Positions 31,074 to 39,892 of a stretch of DNA of 64,000 nt are shown piece by piece. The notes beneath the pieces are model-generated. The model ran no database searches, was not told the origin of the DNA, and saw nothing but the letters and a program-made list of their open reading frames with translations. Position 1 is the stretch's first letter. The number at the start of each line of letters is the position of its first letter. Origin of the DNA: Actinoplanes siamensis (GTDB lineage Bacteria > Actinomycetota > Actinomycetes > Mycobacteriales > Micromonosporaceae); NCBI RefSeq assembly GCF_016862395.1, contig NZ_BOMW01000034.1, positions 62,001 through 126,000 on the forward strand, read 5' to 3'. Made by a program: the position numbers and the translations under genes.

Positions 31074-32156
31074 CTAGCTTTCGGATATCCAGATATCCAA
31101 GGGTGCGGCAAAGCCGGTCTTGAGTCGCAGATTCGTATAACCGATGGCGGTGCCCACGCTCGTTAATTCGGAGTGCTTCAAACTGCTATCATTCCACAAG
31201 GAGAAAGTCTCCTGCAGCGTGGGCTGCAACTCGATCATTTTAGCTTCCACTTCGGAATCGCTCAGAAGATTTGAGTGAAGAGCGTTCTTGATCGGCTCTT
31301 TTTGATCGGCCATATTCATATTGTCGAGGTACGCACTTAAAGACTCTTCATCAGAAATCGGGCAGTAGAGTAGGGCAGAGTCGTTTGGATCCTCCTTGAA
31401 AGCTGCAGCAATTTCAGGTCCGATCGAGTTTCGATCGAATCTTCGCGAGAAGACTCCGGGGTAATTTTGGGCTAACGAACGGCCCAGTCGCAATTGATTG
31501 ATACTAATCGACAGACATCCCGCGTATGCAAGATGCTGCAAGGCCATCTCACTCGACGCTATAGGTCCCAAGGCCGCCCCGTATCGGGTCATGCTTAGCG
31601 CCAGGGTCGCAGCGGCGGATTCGATTGGTGGCGCAACAATACGCGTGTACCTGAGGGAGAAAATCAATGACAAAGAGTTGATCTGTGGAGCTGTGAGTTT
31701 CGGTATAGTTTGCAGCGATTCGTCCAAAATAACGCGCTTCAAAGAAGCTTTTTCCTCCTTCGATCGCTCGACAAGGACATTGACGAGCACTTCATCTAGA
31801 TCCCGTTCCTCAGAGCAGGCGGCTGCTTCCTGCACCCTGTACAGGGACCTCTGCAGACCCGGTTGGCTGAAGTTCTTAACAGCCTCAGGGTACATTTCAT
31901 GAAGCTTTCTTAAGAATTCATCGGTCACCTTTTCGGCGCGCTCCTGAGCCAACCCAATAGCGTCGCCCTTTAGTCTTTCGAAGTTGTCTTTAAATACGTC
32001 CATAGCAATGTTCCGCGCATCGCTATAGGAGATTCCGAACATCTGTTGAGAGACAATTATGGCGCCATCGCCAGTGGAGGCAACTCCACTAATATTTGCC
32101 GCGGCTACCGATCTGCCGCCTGAAGCATGCAGATTATCGGAGTTCGGTTCAATCAT
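31074..32156 (-). CDS. Unknown-function protein with N-terminal SGVASTGD motif (LPO_1073/Vpar_1526-like)
   Basis: The 360-residue protein opens with a Gly/Ser/Thr-rich segment (residues 13-34, including RSVAAANISGVASTGDGA). A conserved-looking region follows: GISYSDARNIAMDVFKDNFE, then a long helical body with no signal or membrane segment. The body resembles what databases call the LPO_1073/Vpar_1526 family, of unknown function; this is a recollection and not a search. Its start overlaps the previous stop (ATGA). The same motif closes the previous protein. Composition is clearly more A+T-rich than the genome core. Confidence 0.82.
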   Translation of the reverse strand: MIEPNSDNLHASGGRSVAAANISGVASTGDGAIIVSQQMFGISYSDARNIAMDVFKDNFERLKGDAIGLAQERAEKVTDEFLRKLHEMYPEAVKNFSQPGLQRSLYRVQEAAACSEERDLDEVLVNVLVERSKEEKASLKRVILDESLQTIPKLTAPQINSLSLIFSLRYTRIVAPPIESAAATLALSMTRYGAALGPIASSEMALQHLAYAGCLSISINQLRLGRSLAQNYPGVFSRRFDRNSIGPEIAAAFKEDPNDSALLYCPISDEESLSAYLDNMNMADQKEPIKNALHSNLLSDSEVEAKMIELQPTLQETFSLWNDSSLKHSELTSVGTAIGYTNLRLKTGFAAPLDIWISES

Positions 32157-32569
32157 CGCTGAATCGACGCGTTATCGCCCGTGCTGGCGACGCCGGAATT
32201 GTGGCCAATCGCAATCGATCGCTCCCCGGCAGCCTCTACGCGTGTCGCAGATTCCGGAAGAAGTGCCAAAACATCGCGTGCAAGAGCGGGGTCGGCTGCC
32301 AACGCTTTTCGAATCTGTAGCCTCAACGCAGCTTCGCTATCCTCCTCGCCGGCAGCAGCATCGAGAATGGCACCTTCGATCACCTGTCGGGACTGCTCTC
32401 TGCCCAAGATTCGGTTCAACAGCCGATGCCCGACCCCCACTGTAGCGTTGGTTGCGCTATCCACCACCGCATCGCGTAATTTGTCCAGTGTTGTGGCTCC
32501 GTACGCAGACACCGCTGCCGTTACGTACGGCATCAACGCTGCAGCGGTCTGCGCAATATCAACGTCCAT
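32153..32569 (-). CDS. Small protein with hydrophobic N-terminus and C-terminal SGVASTGD motif
   Basis: The 138-residue product has a moderately hydrophobic N-terminal segment (about residues 8-28, AALMPYVTAAVSAYG). Amphipathic helices follow (about 30-110), ending in GERSIAIGHNSGVASTGDNA then SIQR (residues 115-138). That tail matches residues 13-34 of the next protein at 14 of about 22 positions. The genes overlap by ATGA. The start is chosen at MDVDIAQ; no good ribosome binding site is visible, but TATATA lies a few bases upstream, so the mRNA may be leaderless. Similar small proteins occur widely in actinobacteria, role unknown. Confidence 0.75.
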   Translation of the reverse strand: MDVDIAQTAAALMPYVTAAVSAYGATTLDKLRDAVVDSATNATVGVGHRLLNRILGREQSRQVIEGAILDAAAGEEDSEAALRLQIRKALAADPALARDVLALLPESATRVEAAGERSIAIGHNSGVASTGDNASIQR

Positions 32570-32966
32570 GAGTTCTATATATACCAGCCGCACATCCACT
32601 GGGAGCCACCAACCGGATGTGCCCAACGGTGGGCGGCGACTACTAATTCCCTAGGCTCCGAATCGTCAGATCCGCGATCAGGGCAGATCGCTCCACGCAC
32701 TCACATGCCGCAATCAGCGCACTCTGCTCGTCCCTGAGCGTTAGGCATCTGAGCGTCACCGCGGACGATCATGTCAAGCGTCAAGTGGGACGCGAGTGTC
32801 AAGCATCAGCCGTGACGGGACACCGTGCGACAGCGTGACACTGCCGAATCGGCCTCTTCTGAATCAAGGCGCCGCGCAAGCGCGGCGCGGGCCGGTCGCG
32901 CTCGGCCTGCTGGCGGCCTTCGGCCGGCATCGGCCGGCGCGCCGGCCAGGGTGTCACGACGCCTGA
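32570..32966. other. Gene-free island border with repeats and hairpins
   Basis: No credible gene was seen in these 397 bases. GTCAAGCGTCAAGT and related TGTCAAGC repeats lie at about 32770-32805. A perfect hairpin GCGCCGCGC-AA-GCGCGGCGC is at 32869-32888, followed by further GGCCGGC inverted repeats. Base composition switches here from A+T-richer island DNA back to G+C-rich core DNA. Confidence 0.5.
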
Positions 32967-33278
32967 TCAGTCGTGGACAGCAAGGCGGAAGGCGTCGCCG
33001 CTCCTGCCTGGCTCCCACCCGGCTGCGAGAGCTGCTTGCACGCTCGTCTCCACAATTCGGGGCGTCACCGACCCGCCCGGCAGGCTGAACCAGTTGTCCG
33101 GCCTTAGTGACGTCGTCGCTACGACGAGAACCTGGCCCGGAGCGTCTGCCAGCTCGACGACAAAGGTCATCGGTGCTTGGGCGAGGCCTTCGTCGTACGT
33201 CGGCCGGGGTCGGATCGCCCAGCGGTACGAGGTGCCGTCCACCGTGATGAGGCGGCTGCCCTTCCGAGGCATGGCCAT
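32967..33278 (-). CDS. Small conserved hypothetical protein
   Basis: The 103-residue product starts MAMPRKGSRLITVDGTSYRW and continues with AIRPRPTYDEGLAQAPMTFVVE and PDNWFSLPGGSVTPRIVE. This fits a family of short actinobacterial proteins with a predicted beta-rich domain and no assigned role. A second ATG two codons later is equally possible. It stands alone, between the island border and a 350-base gap before the yajQ-like gene. Confidence 0.65.
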   Translation of the reverse strand: MAMPRKGSRLITVDGTSYRWAIRPRPTYDEGLAQAPMTFVVELADAPGQVLVVATTSLRPDNWFSLPGGSVTPRIVETSVQAALAAGWEPGRSGDAFRLAVHD

Positions 33279-33634
33279 CGTTGAGGTCCTGTCGCTCAGA
33301 GCCAAATCAGGGTGTAGGTGGTCCAGGCCGCGACGATCGCTTCGGTGGTCCGGCGCCGCCGCGCTTCCGGCGATCGGCTGCCGCGCCGCTCCGCGGCTTG
33401 CCCCTGAGACAGGTGGGTCACGGCAGTCGGCGATCAGCGCGAGGAGAAGGCCGGCCGCAGAAGCGTCCTGAAGCTCGAAGCAGCCACGAACCGGCCGGGC
33501 CGCAGGGGATGGGTTCAGATCCGATGATCTCGGGGCGCTGGGGCCGCCCTGGGCCGTCTCTGGGCCGTCTGACGTTCCAAAACGTTGACCAAAGATGACC
33601 ATGACCAACGGCGTTTACCCAGCTCAGCATGCAT
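33279..33634. other. Gene-free stretch
   Basis: These 356 bases contain short direct repeats (GGGCCGTCT at about 33551-33570 and TGACCA near 33588-33605) but no credible gene on either strand. Confidence 0.45.
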
Positions 33635-33660
33635 GGCCGGTCCTGTGATCAGGACCGGCC
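33635..33660 (-). terminator. Terminator hairpin after the yajQ-like gene
   Basis: A perfect 10-bp stem (GGCCGGTCCT / AGGACCGGCC) with a 6-base loop lies 8 bases after the stop codon. Confidence 0.65.
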
Positions 33661-33668
33661 GAATGCCA

Positions 33669-34160
33669 CTATCGGTAATTGGTGAACTGCAGGGCGACGC
33701 CGAAGTCCTCGGCCTTGAGCAGGGCGATCACGGCCTGCAGATCGTCCCGCTTCTTGCCGGTGACCCGGAGTTGGTCGCCCTGGATCTGGGCCTGCACACC
33801 CTTCGGCCCCTCGTCGCGGATCTTCTTGCTGATCGCCTTCGCCTTGTCGGACTCGATCCCCTCCACCACCTTGAGATCGATCTTGAACGTCTTGCCGGAC
33901 TGCCGGGGCTCCCCCGCGTCCAGCGACTTCAGCGAGATGTTCCGCTTCACCAGCTTCTCCTTGAAGACGTCGAGCGCCGCGGTCGCCCGCTCCTCGGTCT
34001 CCGACGTGATGGTGAAGGCCTCGCCCGACTTGGCGAGCTCGGTGCCGGTGCCCCGGAAGTCGAACCGGGTGCTCAGCTCCTTCTCCGCCTGGTTGTAAGC
34101 GTTGTCGACCTCCTGCCGGTCGACCTTGCTGACGATGTCGAACGACGGGTTGGCTGCCAT
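33669..34160 (-). CDS. YajQ-family nucleotide-binding protein
   Basis: The 163-residue product starts MAANPSFDIVSKVDRQEVDN and has the YajQ signature TRFDFRGTG, the duplicated ferredoxin-like fold pattern, and the ending DFGVALQFTNYR. Homologues bind nucleotides, including tRNA and in some species cyclic-di-GMP; which applies here is not known. A cyclic-di-GMP enzyme is encoded 11 kb away, which proves no link. An ATG with a nearby purine-rich site supports the start. It is divergent from tRNA-Tyr. Confidence 0.93.
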   Translation of the reverse strand: MAANPSFDIVSKVDRQEVDNAYNQAEKELSTRFDFRGTGTELAKSGEAFTITSETEERATAALDVFKEKLVKRNISLKSLDAGEPRQSGKTFKIDLKVVEGIESDKAKAISKKIRDEGPKGVQAQIQGDQLRVTGKKRDDLQAVIALLKAEDFGVALQFTNYR

Positions 34161-34307
34161 GATCAGACTCCTGCGGCTGGATGCGTGTCGATGTCGCGGC
34201 GGGCCGGTCACGGCCCCGCGACATGCCGACCGTACCCGGTTGCGGGTGGGCCCCGCGGTACGGCTATGCTCATGACCGCTGCTGCGGGGAACCGCAGCAG
34301 TTGCCCA

Positions 34308-34388
34308 GGCGGGTTGCCCGAGCGGCCAATGGGAGCGGACTGTAAATCCGTCGCGAAAGCTACAGAGGTTCGAATCCTCTACCCGCCA
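34308..34388 (+). tRNA. tRNA-Tyr (GTA anticodon)
   Basis: This 81-base class II tRNA has acceptor GGCGGGT/ACCCGCC, anticodon loop CTGTAAA with anticodon GTA, a long variable arm and T arm AGAGGTTCGAATCCTCT. No integrase gene lies next to it, although the accessory island ends about 1.3 kb away. Confidence 0.97.
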
Positions 34389-34398
34389 CAGGCAGGAA

Positions 34399-34440
34399 GA
34401 ACGGCCCCGGAACCAGCGGAAACGCGGTCCGGGGCCGTTC
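34399..34440 (+). terminator. Terminator after tRNA-Tyr
   Basis: A 13-bp inverted repeat (GAACGGCCCCGGA / TCCGGGGCCGTTC) begins 10 bases after the tRNA and is followed by TCGTTGTG. Confidence 0.7.
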
Positions 34441-34797
34441 TCGTTGTGATCTAGGCAGTCCGGCAAGATCCGGCCGTCTACGACCCTCCACGGGAACATA
34501 GCGGGAACACTTCCCCACTCGCTCCCCGGCTGGGTGAGCCTTCACCCAGCCCGCCGGAACCGCATCCTGCGTGCCGGCAGAAGCGACGCGGCTGAGGAAG
34601 TCAGTAAGTAGGTGAGCGCGTAGGCATGCATCCGATTCCGCAGGCGCATTGGGGCATCCGGGTGGCATGGCCAACGCTTCGGATCCCCTTCTACTCACGC
34701 CAGCCTGCCGCTTTCCAGGGACGCCGCGCCGACTGACGTGCCGTACCGTGGACGGAAGCACCCTTCTTATGAGCCGCTACTGGAGGTGACGTCGTCG
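34441..34797. other. Gene-free stretch between tRNA-Tyr and the Uma2 gene
   Basis: No credible gene was seen; a minus-strand frame that reads back into the tRNA is spurious. The Uma2 ribosome binding site (GGAGGTGA) is at 34782-34789. No integrase or repeated tRNA 3' end was found. Confidence 0.45.
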
Positions 34798-35355
34798 ATG
34801 AGCGTGGGAGTGGTTGACCACGTCGGTCCATGGACTGAGGACGAGTATTTTGCGCTCGGCGAGACGACGGACCGGATCGAGCTCATCGATGGGAGCCTGG
34901 TGGTGAGCCCCGCGCCGAGCATGAGCCATCAGCGCCTCTCCCGCCGACTGGCGAACGCGTTGGAGGAAGCCGCCGAGGCAGCCGGGCTCTTTGTCTATGA
35001 GGCGATCAACGTCCGACTGAACACCGGCCGGATCGTCATTCCCGACCTGGCTGTGGTGGATCAGGACGAGGAGGGCGTCACGGCAGACGCTTCCCGGGTG
35101 CTTCTGATCGGTGAGATCGTTTCGCCGAGCAACGCCGCCATGGACCGTGTGCTCAAGATGCAGCTCTACGCTGCTGCGGGCATCGGGTGGTACCTCCTCG
35201 TCGAGCACGAGGCGCCGGACTCGCTGACGCTACGTCTCAACCGTCTCGATGGCCAGCACTACGTCGAGGAAACCGTCGTGAAGACTGGCGCGAGCTTGAC
35301 CTCCGAGTACCCGTTCCGGTTCGACCTCGACACGCGTTCGCTCGTTCGCCGCTGA
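34798..35355 (+). CDS. Uma2 (DUF820) restriction-endonuclease-fold protein
   Basis: The 185-residue protein has the PD-(D/E)XK nuclease fold of the Uma2 family: the N-terminal WTEDEYFALGETTDRIELIDG, then IPDLAVVD and EIVSPSN as the likely catalytic core, and GIGWYLLVEHEAPD. The family is abundant in cyanobacteria and actinobacteria and often associated with mobile DNA. Its in vivo role is unsettled. The ATG has a strong GGAGGTGA site. It is monocistronic here. Confidence 0.92.
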   Translation: MSVGVVDHVGPWTEDEYFALGETTDRIELIDGSLVVSPAPSMSHQRLSRRLANALEEAAEAAGLFVYEAINVRLNTGRIVIPDLAVVDQDEEGVTADASRVLLIGEIVSPSNAAMDRVLKMQLYAAAGIGWYLLVEHEAPDSLTLRLNRLDGQHYVEETVVKTGASLTSEYPFRFDLDTRSLVRR

Positions 35356-35717
35356 CAGCGCGGTTCACTCCCGCCGACACCACCTATTCGAGGGCAAGCC
35401 GCGAAGCGGCGCGGCAGCAACTTAGCCTCGCCCCGGGACCACCGGCACCCGACATGCGACCTCAGCGGTCGATATATGAGCAGTAAGGTCCCGCCGGGCA
35501 GGCTGGCGGTTCGCTCAGGTGGTGAACGGCGTCTTCTCTTGCATGGTGGCATCTCCTGGCAAACCTGCGTCAGGCCATGACCGGCGACCACCCGGACCTT
35601 CGGACCGCCGTGGAAACGATCTTCACGTTGGCTGGAGTCCGCCCTGCGGGAAGTGTCGTAGCCGGTCCGTATGATCGCGACCGCTCGATGTGAGCGACGT
35701 TCATGCGGGGAGGAAAC
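35356..35717. other. Gene-free stretch
   Basis: No credible gene was seen in these 362 bases. A nine-codon minus-strand frame MQEKTPFTT near 35517-35546 has an AGGAG just upstream but is too short to call. Confidence 0.4.
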
Positions 35718-37049
35718 ATGAGATCAGCTCGGCTTGTCATGGCCGTGCTGGCGGCGCTGACGGTCTTCGCGGTCCCGGCGGCGGCGCAGGCCGCGGCCGG
35801 CCCGGAAATTCAGTATGCGACCAGCGAGTTCGAGGGGAACACCGGCGTCCTGCTCGTCGGCATCCGGTCCGCCGACGGGGTGTCGAAGGTGCACGCCGAC
35901 GTCAAGGACAACACCGGCAAGGTCATCGCCTCCAGCGACTCGTTCTGGCGCTACCGCGGCCAGCCCGAGGACGAGACCCAGGTCTGGGCCACGCAGGAAG
36001 CGTTCGTCCTGCCCCAGATGGGTTACTACCCGGTCGACGTGCAGGTGACCGACACCAACGGCGTCACCACCAGCGTGACGAATGCCGGGGATCTGGCCTA
36101 CGTGGTCGTGACGTACATCGACTCGGTCACGGTCAAACCGGCCACGGCGACTTACGAGAAGCGGTCGGTCACCGTGACCGGCGTGCTCAAAGGCCGCCAG
36201 CCCGGCACGATGGAGATCCGGCGGGTGGCCGGCGCGCCCATCTCGCTGCTGAGCAGCGACTGGCAGGAGGCGACCACCGGCGCGGACGGCAAGTTCACCG
36301 CCACGGTGCCGATCGTCGACAGCGACCGCAACATCTTCATCAACTACTCGTACGACCAGGCGCACCCGTACCACCTGTCGTCGTCCTACGACACGCCCGT
36401 CGTCTCGATCAAGCCGCGCGCGACCAAGGTGACCGCGACGGTCTCGGCCAGGAAGGTGAAGGCCGGCGAGTCGGTCACCGTCTCCGGGACGGCCACGTGG
36501 AACACCCCGGACGGGTGGGCGCCGGTCTCCACCGGCCGGGTCAACGTGCTCTCGTGCAACGCCCAGGACTACTGCACCTACCTCGAAGGCGTGCCGGTCG
36601 CCGCCGACGGCACCTACACGCTGACCGCGACGCCGTATTCGAGCACCATTCTGCGCGCCTCCTACTCCGCGCCGGACCGCCCGGACGGCTACCCGGACCC
36701 GTACGTGGCCCGCAGTCAGCGCGACGTGCCGATCGCCGTGCTCCAGCCGTCGTCGATCTCGGACTTCACGGCCTCGCGGGAGGCGAGCGGCGCGGTGCAC
36801 CTGCACGGCCACGTCCAGTTCCCGGGGAGCATGACGCCGGGGACCATTCCGGTCGAGTTCCAGTTCTCCGAGACCGGCGCCGGCGACTGGCTCACCGTCG
36901 GTGACGACGACCAGTCGTACTGGGACGGCACCGGCTACGAGTTCGAGGGCCGGCTGACCGAGGGCCGTCCCGGCTGGTGGCGAGCGCGGTACCCGGGTGA
37001 CCCGGCCAACTTCCAGGCCGCGGCGAGCAAGAAGATCTTCGTGCAGTGA
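35718..37049 (+). CDS. Secreted beta-rich protein of unknown function
   Basis: The 443-residue product has a Sec signal peptide (MRSARLVMAVLAALTVFAVP, cleavage near AQA in AAAQAAAGPE). The rest is beta-rich with Ig-like repeats, for example VTVTGVLKGRQPGTMEIRR and KVTATVSARKVKAGESVTVS followed by GTATWN. No enzyme motif was seen. GGGGAGGAAAC upstream selects this ATG over one five codons earlier. It probably acts at the cell surface or outside the cell. Similar proteins are common in actinobacteria with unknown partners. Confidence 0.85.
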   Translation: MRSARLVMAVLAALTVFAVPAAAQAAAGPEIQYATSEFEGNTGVLLVGIRSADGVSKVHADVKDNTGKVIASSDSFWRYRGQPEDETQVWATQEAFVLPQMGYYPVDVQVTDTNGVTTSVTNAGDLAYVVVTYIDSVTVKPATATYEKRSVTVTGVLKGRQPGTMEIRRVAGAPISLLSSDWQEATTGADGKFTATVPIVDSDRNIFINYSYDQAHPYHLSSSYDTPVVSIKPRATKVTATVSARKVKAGESVTVSGTATWNTPDGWAPVSTGRVNVLSCNAQDYCTYLEGVPVAADGTYTLTATPYSSTILRASYSAPDRPDGYPDPYVARSQRDVPIAVLQPSSISDFTASREASGAVHLHGHVQFPGSMTPGTIPVEFQFSETGAGDWLTVGDDDQSYWDGTGYEFEGRLTEGRPGWWRARYPGDPANFQAAASKKIFVQ

Positions 37050-37055
37050 CCGTCG

Positions 37056-37080
37056 GGGTCCCCGGGACGACCGGGGACCC
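37056..37080 (+). terminator. Terminator after the secreted protein gene
   Basis: A perfect 10-bp stem (GGGTCCCCGG / CCGGGGACCC) with a 5-base loop starts 6 bases after the stop and is followed by ACTTTCC. Confidence 0.7.
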
Positions 37081-37442
37081 ACTTTCCACGGCGTGCGACT
37101 CGCAGCGACCGCCGGCCTACAGCCGAGGCTCCACGGCTGGGCCTGATAGGCCCGGTCAGCAGCCCCGACGCGCCAGCTGGGATCCGGCTGCCGGACGCCT
37201 GGGGTCTGGGAGGGGGCACATCCGGGGCCGGCCGAAGCCGGGAACCGAGGGGTGCCGGACGTGCCGGGGCTGCGCGAGATGCCGAGGGTTGAAGGGGCGC
37301 CGGGGATGCCGCCGGTCGGGGGCGTTTCCAGAGGTGGTGGGGGGTGGTTCAGGGAATTCACAGCGTCTCCGTGGATGAACGCGCAGTAATCTCGCGTTCT
37401 CTTGGGTGCGGGCCACGAACCCGCATGCCGAAGGAGTCGAAC
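37081..37442. other. Gene-free leader region of htpX
   Basis: No credible gene was seen. The promoter of htpX should lie near the right end; GTAATCT at about 37388-37394 is a possible -10 but no paired -35 is clear. Confidence 0.45.
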
Positions 37443-38330
37443 GTGCACAGCCATCACAACGGACTCAAGACGGCCGCCCTGCTCGGGCTGCTCACCGGCC
37501 TGATCCTGGCCGTGGGCTACTGGCTCGGCGGCAGTACCGGGCTGGTCATCGCGGTGATCTTCTCGCTGGTGACCAACGCGGTCAGCTACTTCTACTCGGA
37601 CCGGATCGCGCTGCGGGCGATGGGCGCGCAGCCGGTCGGCGAGGCCGAGTTCCCGGCGCTGTACCAGATCGTGCGGGAGCTGGCGCAGCGGGCGGGACAG
37701 CCGATGCCGAGGCTGTACGTCTCGCCGTCGATGCAGCCGAACGCCTTCGCCACCGGACGCGACCCGGAGCACGCGGCGGTCGCGGTCACCGTCGGCATCA
37801 CCCGCCTCCTGGACGCGCGTGAGCTGCGCGGGGTGATCGGGCACGAGCTGTCGCACGTCTACAACCGGGACATCCTGATCTCCAGCGTGGCGGGCGCGCT
37901 CGCCGGGATCGTCACGATGCTCGCCCAGTTGGCGATCTTCCTGCCGTTCGGCGGGTCGGACGACGAGGATTCGCCGAACCCGGCCTCGCTCCTGCTGATG
38001 CTGATCCTCGGCCCGCTGGCCGCGTCCATCATCCAGCTGGCGATCAGCCGCAACCGGGAGTTCCAGGCGGACGCCTCCGGGGCCACGCTCACCGGGGACC
38101 CGCTCGCGCTGGCCAGCGCGCTGGAGAAGATCCATCTCGGTACGCAGCGGGCACCGCTGCCGGCCGACGGTCAGCTCACCAGCGCGGCGCATCTGATGAT
38201 CGCCAACCCGTTCCGGGCGCAGGGCCTGGCGGCGTTGTTCTCCACCCACCCGCCGATGGCCGAGCGGATCCGGCGGCTGCGCGAGCAGGCGTCGCTGACG
38301 GGCGGGGCGTTCCGACCGTACCTGGGCTGA
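37443..38330 (+). CDS. htpX: Membrane zinc metalloprotease HtpX
   Basis: HtpX degrades misfolded membrane proteins. The 295-residue product starts with GTG (MHSHHNGLKTAALLG), chosen because AAGGAG lies seven bases upstream. The zinc motif HELSH is at residues 134-138 and the third ligand lies in NREFQADASG. Transmembrane segments are near residues 8-50 and in the region after the HELSH helix (about 145-205). The gene stands alone and is followed by a strong terminator. Confidence 0.96.
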   Translation: MHSHHNGLKTAALLGLLTGLILAVGYWLGGSTGLVIAVIFSLVTNAVSYFYSDRIALRAMGAQPVGEAEFPALYQIVRELAQRAGQPMPRLYVSPSMQPNAFATGRDPEHAAVAVTVGITRLLDARELRGVIGHELSHVYNRDILISSVAGALAGIVTMLAQLAIFLPFGGSDDEDSPNPASLLLMLILGPLAASIIQLAISRNREFQADASGATLTGDPLALASALEKIHLGTQRAPLPADGQLTSAAHLMIANPFRAQGLAALFSTHPPMAERIRRLREQASLTGGAFRPYLG

Positions 38331-38354
38331 TCCACCCGTACCACCGAAAGAGCC

Positions 38355-38381
38355 GGCGGCCGCGCAGCAAGCGCGGCCGCC
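38355..38381 (+). terminator. Terminator after htpX
   Basis: A perfect 11-bp stem (GGCGGCCGCGC / GCGCGGCCGCC) around a 5-base loop lies 24 bases after the htpX stop. Confidence 0.7.
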
Positions 38382-38515
38382 GCTCGCTGTCCGGGAAAGG
38401 CCAGTGAGACGCGCGACAGCGGCGATTTTTTCCGGGGGTGTCGCGACCGAGGGGAGTTAGCGTCGGAAAGCGATCTGGTCGTTACATCGAAACATCGGAC
38501 AGGGAGGTCCCGCCT

Positions 38516-39763
38516 GTGACCGCGTTGCGTCAGTACCTTGGCGTGTGGCAGCTACCGGGCGGGCGGACCCTGCTGGTCGTCGGGATTCTGGCCCGGCTCG
38601 GCATCGGCATGACGCCACTCGGCCTGCTGCTGCTGGTCGAGCAGGCCACCGGGCGGTATGCGGCGGCCGGGCTGGCCGGCGGTGTCTACGCGCTGGCCGG
38701 GGCGGCGCTGAGCCCGGTCGCGGGACGGCTCGCCGACCGGATCGGGCCGGCGCCGATCCTGTTCGCCACCGCGGTGCTGCACCCGCTGGCGCTGGGCGGG
38801 CTGCTGCTGGCCAGCCGGGGCGGGGAGAGCGCGCTGGAGTGGATCTTCGTGGCCTCGGCCGCGGCCGGCGCGACGTATCCTCCGCTGACCGCGGCGATCC
38901 GGCGCGCCTGGAACGACATGACCTCGGCCGGCAGCGGGCAGCACGGCCTGCGGGCCGCCGCGATGGCCGCCGAGACCTCGCTCTTCGAGCTGGTCTTCGT
39001 GCTCGGGCCGATGCTGGTGGCGGCGTTCCTGGTGGTCACCGGGGAGCCGGCCACGGCGCTGGCCTGCTCGGCGGTGGCGACGCTGTTCGGCACGGCGTCG
39101 ATCGCCCGGCTGCCGGTGATGCGGCACCGCGGCGCCCCTCACCCGGACCACGCGGCCCGCGGGCTCGGCCCGCTGCGCGCCGGCGGTTTCCCGGCGCTGC
39201 TGCTCTGCGTCAGCGCTCTCGGCGTCGCGTTCGGCGCGGCCGGCGTGATCGTGCCGGCCTACGCCGAGCAGCACGGCGGGGGTGAGGCGCTCGGCGGGGT
39301 GCTGCTCGGCGTCTGGGGTGTGGGCAGCGCGATCGGCGGCATCTGGTTCGGCACGCGCCGGCCGGCGATGGCGTTGAGCCGGCAGTTCGCCTGGCTGCTG
39401 GGCGCGGTGTCGGTGAGCTTCCTGATCCTGGCGCTGATGCCCGGCCCGCTGCACCTGGGCGTCGCTCTGGTGCTCGGCGGCGCGACCATCGCGCCCGCGC
39501 TGACCGTGGAGAACAACCTGGTCGGGCGGTTGGCGCCGGCCGGGATGCTGAACGAGGCGTACACCTGGATGGTCACCGTGTCGGTCTCCGGCAGCGCCGC
39601 CGGCGGCGCGCTGGCCGGGGTGATCGTGGACCAGCCGGGCGGTCTGCCGTGGTCGTTCGTCTTCGCCGGCGGCGTCCTGCTGCTGGCCGCGGCGGTCGCC
39701 GCGATCCCGCAGGGTTCGATGGCCCGGGCCGACCGCCGGGCCGCGGAGGAGCTGGTCGCTTAG
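38516..39763 (+). CDS. MFS transporter (probable drug/proton antiporter type)
   Basis: The 415-residue protein has about twelve hydrophobic segments and the MFS loop motif AGRLADRIGPAP between segments 2 and 3. A GTG start with GGGAGGT seven bases upstream gives MTALRQYLGVWQLPGG. The substrate cannot be deduced. No regulator gene is directly adjacent. Confidence 0.88.
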   Translation: MTALRQYLGVWQLPGGRTLLVVGILARLGIGMTPLGLLLLVEQATGRYAAAGLAGGVYALAGAALSPVAGRLADRIGPAPILFATAVLHPLALGGLLLASRGGESALEWIFVASAAAGATYPPLTAAIRRAWNDMTSAGSGQHGLRAAAMAAETSLFELVFVLGPMLVAAFLVVTGEPATALACSAVATLFGTASIARLPVMRHRGAPHPDHAARGLGPLRAGGFPALLLCVSALGVAFGAAGVIVPAYAEQHGGGEALGGVLLGVWGVGSAIGGIWFGTRRPAMALSRQFAWLLGAVSVSFLILALMPGPLHLGVALVLGGATIAPALTVENNLVGRLAPAGMLNEAYTWMVTVSVSGSAAGGALAGVIVDQPGGLPWSFVFAGGVLLLAAAVAAIPQGSMARADRRAAEELVA

Positions 39764-39892
39764 GGGATTTCCGCTTCGGTACGGGGTGCGAGCCGCCCCG
39801 GCGCTTCGTGTCGGATGAGCACCGGCACCACCGGGTTGCGATGTTTGGATAGCCTGACGCCCAGACCCGGCGTACGCGAAGGAGCCCCGGTC

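Noticed and set aside
34389..34797. Integration site or integrase remnant after tRNA-Tyr
   Set aside because: No integrase-like protein and no repeated copy of the tRNA 3' end was found.
35517..35546. Nine-codon minus-strand frame with an AGGAG upstream
   Set aside because: It is too short and has no coding partner; it may be chance.
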